Source: Diadema setosum (lineage: Eukaryota > Echinodermata > Echinoidea > Diadematoida > Diadematidae). Taken from it: DNA of 64,000 bases. Shown here piece after piece: positions 58,245-64,000 of the stretch (positions within the stretch are counted from its first letter, which is position 1; each line of letters begins with the position of its first letter). The stretch lies in contig CM067065.1 of the NCBI GenBank assembly GCA_033980235.1, positions 28,646,655-28,710,654 of the forward strand, read 5' to 3'. The notes under the pieces are model-generated. The model did not search any database and was not told the origin of the DNA. It saw nothing but the letters and a program-made list of their open reading frames with translations. The translations under genes and the position numbers were made by a program.

Positions 58245-58640
58245 CACCTCATCAGCGATGTACGTCACGAGTCAAACAACCCGACTCGTACAGCCCATGA
58301 GTAACGCAGCCCACGAGTCATACATCCCGTGACCTAAACACTAGATAAACAAGGTCAATAAGCTGTGCGGTCCGCGAGCTCGACACTCGAGGAAAACAAA
58401 GCCCACGAGATTAATATATGTATTACATCAGAAAGCTTAATCTATTCAGTGTAGGTCTTGTGGACCTCCCCCTCCCCCCCCACCCCCCTCCATGTGTCGG
58501 ATTCGTATGAGCCTGGTTTGCCTAAGTGTCAAGCTCATGGGCAATGCTACCTAGTTTCCAGCTGGCGGGCCTGTGTTGGTCAGTGTCAAGCTCGTGGGCT
58601 GTATGGTTCCGATGAATGACTCATTGTCCAGGAGCATACA
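58245..58640. mobile_element. CCCACGAG-type foldback element
   Basis: The left arm has agcccacgagtcatacatcc and similar. The right arm has gtcaagctcgtgggctgtat and gtcaagctcatgggcaatg. A C-rich run lies at 58467-58487. Related to 43840-44310. Confidence 0.7.
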
Positions 58641-59850
58641 GTGACGTCATGGACCATTTGGAAGGCCACATACTGTGAGGCATAACATGCATTCCACATG
58701 AAGCAACCCTGTGTCTTGCAACTTGCTATTGTCATCCAATTAAGTTTGGGTCATTACGTCAGGCAATTTTGGGCATTTTTTCAATGACCTGTTTAGGAAC
58801 ATCAATTCCAAATAGGAGTGGAACTACTATTTACTCTAATTGTCTTCTTTATGCTCGATACTCCTTAACACTTGGGCCTGGCCAAGAGTTGTGCCCCCAT
58901 GCCCAAATATTGGTTGTTTCTAATATGCCGCCATCCGGTTTGCATCATATGTGTGAATCAGGGTACGCTGGCAGCGGGTACAATATCACCTGCATGATCC
59001 GGTTAAGACTCTCTGCCAGCAAGTGGTGATTCAGTGTAACCTGCTGAAATTGGTCTAGATCTATACCCTCGATCTCTTTTAAGACAGGGCAGCATCTGCG
59101 TCTTCAGTGAAGCACGCGATCGGCACACAGATCTCCTCCACGACTAAACTGGATAGACATCCTGTAGTCAGACCAGCGTTCTTATAGGTCCACAGCCACT
59201 GTATGCGATCATCAGAGTCTTCCAATGGCAATATCTAAACAGTTTGGGTGAAGGCAGGCTTTTGTCTCTATGATGAGTGCATTGCACATAGAGTACAGGA
59301 TGCACGAGATGATAAGAAAGCTTCTTTTTGACTCGCGGGATAGGCTACAAGCCTTTCTCAGGCAGAGGTTCTGAATTATCGGGTCGTGCTCAGTCTGCAC
59401 ACAGTGAGCTGAATACCATATCAAGTATACGTGTGTAATGATTGTGTGTAATGATATGGGAAAAATGCATGGAAAAATCAAAATACATGTTTATGTATTT
59501 TACGTGGAATCAGTTCCTGTCTGTTGTCTTAATTGGAAGAAATGCATCAATCTTGCAATGTTGTTGTTTATTATTTTCCCTCTCCATCACGAGTATAATA
59601 TATGGAACGTGTTGATCAAAGTTTTTGTGATGTCGGAAAATGCGAGGCTGTATTGCAGGTGGCCTATTGAAGGTGGCCTGCAATTTGTTTTTCAGAGTGT
59701 ATTGGCATGTTTAACAGACTGTAACTCACAAATATGCCTCTTGAAATGTTTTGAAAAACTTCTGCTTGCTTTTACATGAGCGGATGATTATCGGTTGTTT
59801 TTTTCTGCTTTTTCATTTTGTGTGAAACAAAGTATTGTTTCTCTTCAAAA
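58641..59850. other. No gene recognised
   Basis: Open frames of 60-113 codons exist on both strands but none shows family motifs or convincing splice sites. Confidence 0.5.
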
Positions 59851-59854
59851 GATA

Positions 59855-60260
59855 GCGTGCCAATTAATCTGCACTTACTGTTAGTGCTCTATCGGACCTA
59901 TAAGACATTCAAACCCACCTTCAGCCTAGACATCCGTAGACGTTGTGGTGTCGAGCGGAATCTGAACATCTCTCATGAAGCGAGACTTCTCTTTTCTTTC
60001 TTTTCCCCACTAACAATGTGAAACAAAGATATCCGTAGGCATTGTACTCTTGGTGACAGGGCATTTTTGTACGCTGCACCAAAATTATGGAATAATCTCC
60101 CTTTGTCTGTAAGACAAGCAGTCACAATTAATGAGTTTAAGGCCAGGTTAAAAAGTCATCTCTTGAAGTAGTGTACATTCTGTTTGAATTTCTTGTATGC
60201 ATGTCATTTTGTAATGCGCAGTAGAGTATATCATTATAGTAGCTGCGCAATATAAGTGTC
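59855..60260 (+). pseudogene. LINE 3' end (ORF2 C-terminus and tail)
   Basis: LGDRAFLYAAPKLWNNLPLS, then FKARLKSHLLK and a TAG ending at 60171. This is the conserved C-terminus of L2/CR1-like LINEs. The short 3' UTR (gctgcgcaatataagtgtcc) runs into TTATTA repeats as such LINEs do. Upstream (59855-60040) is the block that was later tandemly multiplied. Confidence 0.8.
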
Positions 60261-60261
60261 C

Positions 60262-60329
<68 letters not shown>
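60261..60329. repeat. (TTA)n microsatellite, LINE tail
   Basis: About 23 uninterrupted TTA units at the 3' end of the LINE. Confidence 0.95.
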
Positions 60330-60331
60330 GT

Positions 60332-61090
60332 AGTCGTGGTAGAGCGAGACTTCTCTTTTCTTTTCTTTTCCCCACTAACAAACAAGTATAGCAGGAAACA
60401 TAATAGAGGTATTCGCACATACTGTTTACATTTCCCATCACATGCATTTTAGCGTGCCAATTAATCTGCACTTACTGTTAGTGCTCTATCGGCCCTATAA
60501 GACATTCAAACCCACCTTCAGCCTAGACATCCGTAGACGTTGTGGAGTCGAGCGGGATCTGAACATCCCTCATGAAGCGAGACTTCTCTTTTCTTTTCTT
60601 TTCCCCACTAACAATGTGAAACAAAGATATCCGTAGGCATTGTAGTATGTAGTCGTGGTAGAGCGAAACTTCTCTTTTCTTTTCTTTTCCCCACTAACAA
60701 ACAAGTTTAGCAGGAAACATAATAGAGATATTCGCACATACTGTTTACATTTCCCATCACATGCATTTTAGCGTGCCAATTAATCTGCACTTACTGTTAG
60801 TGCTCTATCGGCCCTATAAGACATTCAAACCCACCTTCAGCCTAGACATCCGTAGACGTTGTGGTGTCGAGCGGGATCTGAACATCTCTCAGGAAGCGAG
60901 ACTTCTCTTTTCTTTTCTTTTCCCCACTAACAATGTGAAACAAAGATATCCGTAGGCATTGTAGTATGTAGTCGTGGTAGAGCGAGACTTCTCTTTTCTT
61001 TTCTTTTCCCCACTAACAAACAAGTTTAGCAGGAAACATAATAGAGGCATTCGCACATACTGTTTACATTTCCCATCACATGCATTTTAA
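60332..61090 (+). repeat. 319-bp tandem repeat, two full units and a partial third
   Basis: agtcgtggtagagcgagact recurs at 60332, 60651 and 60970, exactly 319 apart, with units almost identical. Each unit includes the block from 59855 onwards (gcgtgccaattaatctgcac). The small open frames repeated in it are not genes. Confidence 0.92.
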
Positions 61091-62026
61091 CATCGGAAAT
61101 TTGGTTCATATATAATTTACTCGACAGAGTGACTTATAGGGGCCTACTTATCACTGTCCACGTACTCGAACAGTTTTCGCTAAATATACAAGCGGATGTT
61201 CACAAGACTGCAAAGAGTAGAATGATTTGCCCCTTAACATGTCAGACTACTACATCTCTTGAAATATCTTCAAACGTAAATTAAAGTCATTCCTCTTAAA
61301 TGATTACTCTCGGTCGACGAATGAGGTCCTCGTCTGCATGTCATTGTCGATCTCGTCAGTGTGACTGCATGGGCCGTCCGTTGAGCGGTCTGCCGTCACG
61401 CTGTCAGTAGGCCTATTCTCTTCGTCACCATCACTCTCCACTTTGTATCAGTCTGACAGGGCGCTTCAACATCTCCGATGACACCAGTTGACTATTTGGA
61501 GTTTGTAATTTCACTCCAAATTGGCGTAAACCAAAGTTTTGTGCTATCGTGACTCCTAGTTTTTCCTAATGTCCTGCTGCTCGCCGGTTCAGTCATGACA
61601 GTCAGATCCTCATCACATTCACAGCGTAGGTCGATGGTGCATTCAGCGTCGATAAAGATTAGTTGGTTGACTTGGAGGGGGGGGGGGGCATGATGTACCA
61701 AGAAAGGGGAACTCCTGACTTTATCTCTGTGGTCTCCAACTATTCTCAAAGTTCCTCAAAATTCCAAAATACTCTGCAGCCTTTGCTTCACTACATAGTG
61801 TGAAGCCGCTCCAACTGTGCTTGCCACTCTAACTGATTTCTCGGCTGAGACATGTTTTTTTTTTTTTATAACTAATGTACTAACAAACTTCCTTTCCCTA
61901 AAGCATTTCATTGGCTCAATCTTATATTGGGGTGTGGCGTTCACTGGAAATTAATTTCTTACTGGTCAAATGTTCAAGTGGGGGGGGGGGGGGGGCTTAG
62001 CCCCACCGCTGGTACGGGACTATCCT
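61091..62026. other. No gene seen; poly-G at 61679-61688 and 61980-61995
   Basis: Unique-looking sequence with homopolymers; no motif recognised. Confidence 0.5.
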
Positions 62027-62470
62027 TAGCCCACTGTTTACACTCGTTTTTGATAATCCGATATTCCCGTACTATCCCGTACTATCTGGCCCTGCAAAAT
62101 AGCAGGGTTAGCACCGCAATTGCGGTGCCAAGCAAGTGAGTGTAAACAGAACGAAAAAAATAATCCGGGGCTAAGCAACGGAGACGAAGTCCGACCCCCA
62201 CTGACCAATCAGAAACGAGGTAATCAAGTGCTGCCGGTGCGTGCGTGTACGTGTACAGTGCACAGGGTAATCATGAATATTAATGTGGTTTGGAAAGTCC
62301 GGGGCTAAGAAATACGAGTGTAAAAAGGTCAGTTTTCTCTTTAGCCCCGGACAAGAGATAGTACGGGACTGATTGGCCAGTGTAAAAAGCTGAAACAATT
62401 GATACGGGACTAACGATAGTCCTGGGTCAGAGAAAGTCCGGGTGAAGAAACACAAGTGTAAAAAGGGCTA
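62027..62470. mobile_element. Small TIR element, TAGCCC...TTTACACT ends (444 bp)
   Basis: The left end tagcccactgtttacactcg and right end cacaagtgtaaaaagggcta are inverted. Internal copies of gagtgtaaa and ccggggctaag repeat in both orientations. No coding. Confidence 0.65.
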
Positions 62471-62649
62471 TAGACTCCAAGAAGGGGAAAAGACTGAGCA
62501 TATATTGACCTCACAGGGTGTCTAGGAAAATTACTGCAGTGTTGTTTTCCTTTACTCTCTATCCTATTGTATTCTATTCTATTATATTTTATTCTTTATT
62601 ATAAACACGTGCTTTTAGCCATCTGGGCTACAATTGTGTTTGTTTTGTA

Positions 62650-63290
62650 CACCCTCTGAAGGTCACCAGAGGTCAGAGGTAGAGCCTTATCTGTGCTTTT
62701 TGGAATATAAAGACAATTTCTTGTAAAACTTGTATATGCTTGTTTTGTACATCTTAACCGTGTTTATCATTAACTAATGACACTACAGATCAATATTATG
62801 ATATTTTGAGGTCATTGACCGCTAAAAGGTCACCAGAGGTCAGAGTTAGAAACCTGTCTTTGCTCTTTGGAATATGAAGACAGTTTCATTGCAAAACAGA
62901 TATGCTTGTTTTGCACATCTTAACCATGTTTATCATTAACTAATAACATCACAGATCAATATTATGGTATTTTAAGGTCATTGACCTCTAAAGGTCATCA
63001 GAGGTCAAAGGTAGAAACCTGTCAATGCCCTGTGGAATCAGAAGATTTGTAGTACAAATGCATATTTAGTGCAGCGTAACCAAGATCTAAGCCTGTCATT
63101 CACAAATGCCTCCAAACATCAATATTCTGATATTTAAAGTTCATTGACCTCTGGAGGTCATCAGAGGTCAAATCAGACTTACCTCCCAATCTTAAAATGA
63201 ATCTTATGGTATGTACTAACACTGGTGAAAGTTTCATACTTTAGTCAAATTTTGCACAATTCTCGTGATTTTGAGGGCTTAACCGCTCTA
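62650..63290. repeat. AGGTCA-rich tandem units, right inner arm
   Basis: Three to four units with aaggtcaccagaggtcagag, gaagacagtttcattgcaaa and tattttgaggtcattgacc, in the opposite orientation to 56945-57620. The outer 150 bp is its close reverse complement. Confidence 0.85.
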
Positions 63291-63479
63291 CTAGAATACA
63301 GAGGGAGAAATTAAGCTTGTACATAAATCGTCCTAAATGCAAACGATACAAATCGTAAATCCTTAAGATGTTGTTTTCATAAGATGATGTCTCAGTATGG
63401 CATCTCCGTGATTCCTGGCAAATAATACAAAGAACTTCGTTTTCTGCAGTAATGATATCCTTTTTATTAAAAGTAAGAG

Positions 63480-64000
63480 TCGGGGGGGGGGGGTGGGGGC
63501 AGTGACCCGGGAGGTAGTTACCCAGGGAGTTAGTTGACGTGGTGCACTGTCCTGGGGGTAATTTTCCTCTTGATAGTTATAGGGGAGGGGAAGTTGTAGG
63601 CCTACTTATCCGGGGTAATCATCCATGGGGAGTTATCGGAGGGGGTAGTTATCGGGTGGAAGTTATCTGGGGTCTAGTTATCGGAGGAGGGGGTAATTAA
63701 TCTGGGGATAATTATCCTGGTGGTAATTATCGGGGGGGGGGGGTAGTTATCCGGAGGATAATTATCCGGGGGGTAATTATCCGGGGGGGGGGGGTAATTA
63801 TCCGGGGGGTAATAATCCGGGGGTAATTATCCGGGGGTAGTTATCCAAGGGGTAGTTATCCGGGGGGTAGTTATCCTGGGGGTAGTTACCCATGGGGTAG
63901 TTCTCCTGGGGAGTTATCCAGGGGGTAGTTTTCCGGGGGGTAATTATCCAGGGGGTAGTTATCCGCGGGGGTAGTTATCCAGGGGCAGTTATCCGAGGGG
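63480..64000. repeat. 15-bp tandem array, GGGGTAGTTATCCGG type (right end, runs off the window)
   Basis: About 30 units of ggggtagttatccgg and variants (ggggtaattatccgg), the inverted counterpart of 53310-53765. G-runs at 63482-63492, 63735-63743 and 63784-63793. Confidence 0.92.

Noticed and set aside
60148..60471. Open frame with a run of asparagines
   Set aside because: Made by the (TTA)n microsatellite read in antisense.

Overview
This is a eukaryotic nuclear window: genes are split by GT-AG introns and most of the sequence is non-coding, made of retrotransposon fragments, MITEs, foldback elements, satellites and homopolymer tracts. The repeat style points to a marine invertebrate deuterostome, most likely an echinoderm and perhaps a sea urchin. 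The clues are TU-like foldbacks with 15-bp tandem repeats in their arms, TTAA-flanked MITEs, many poly-C/G runs, and CR1/L2-like and Penelope-like retroelements. The organism is an inference from repeat style only.

The only confidently recognised host genes are two plus-strand paralogues of an SLC16/MCT-like monocarboxylate transporter. Copy 1 shows exons at 6614-6754, 9568-10401 and 11373-11512; its first exon is not in the window. Copy 2 appears complete, with exons at 43015-43228, 48555-48695, 50267-51106 and 52518-52657 (about 444 aa). Every intron is in phase 1. The last introns are homologous and carry the same LINE endonuclease remnant, so the LINE inserted before the gene duplicated. 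The 5' region of copy 2 (about 42600-43990) was duplicated again in tandem (about 44360-46790), leaving a dead first exon at 45488-45684. A second, weaker gene candidate starts in a CpG-rich stretch (ATG at 21838) and may splice to 23584-23759.

Region by region. 1-4200: a CR1/L2-like LINE split by a 2-kb insert rich in palindromic minisatellite. 4.2-6.4 kb: foldback and MITEs. 6.6-11.5 kb: MCT copy 1, with a TU-like foldback in an intron. 12.2-14.6 kb: small MITEs and a three-level nest (MITE containing MITE containing an inverted Penelope-like pair). 15.9-18.9 kb: a giant palindrome with arms over 1.1 kb. 19.5-24.9 kb: MITEs, the candidate gene start and a tandem array. 24.96-26.1 kb and 37.9-42.2 kb: two inverted copies of one repeat; the second copy holds a 3.4-kb long-TIR element and the first is its empty site. 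26.57-33.3 kb: a satellite of about 190 bp per unit, with inserts. 33.3-35.2 kb: LINE RT relic and nested MITEs. 42.6-52.7 kb: MCT copy 2. 53.3-64.0 kb: an inverted structure over 10 kb long, with 15-bp GGATAACTACCCCC arrays at both ends and AGGTCA-rich arms inside.

The main theme is layered invasion. Paralogous introns and repeat copies in the window act as their own controls: they give empty sites, target-site duplications and an order of events for several elements that are not named here. No CRISPR, rRNA or tRNA was recognised.
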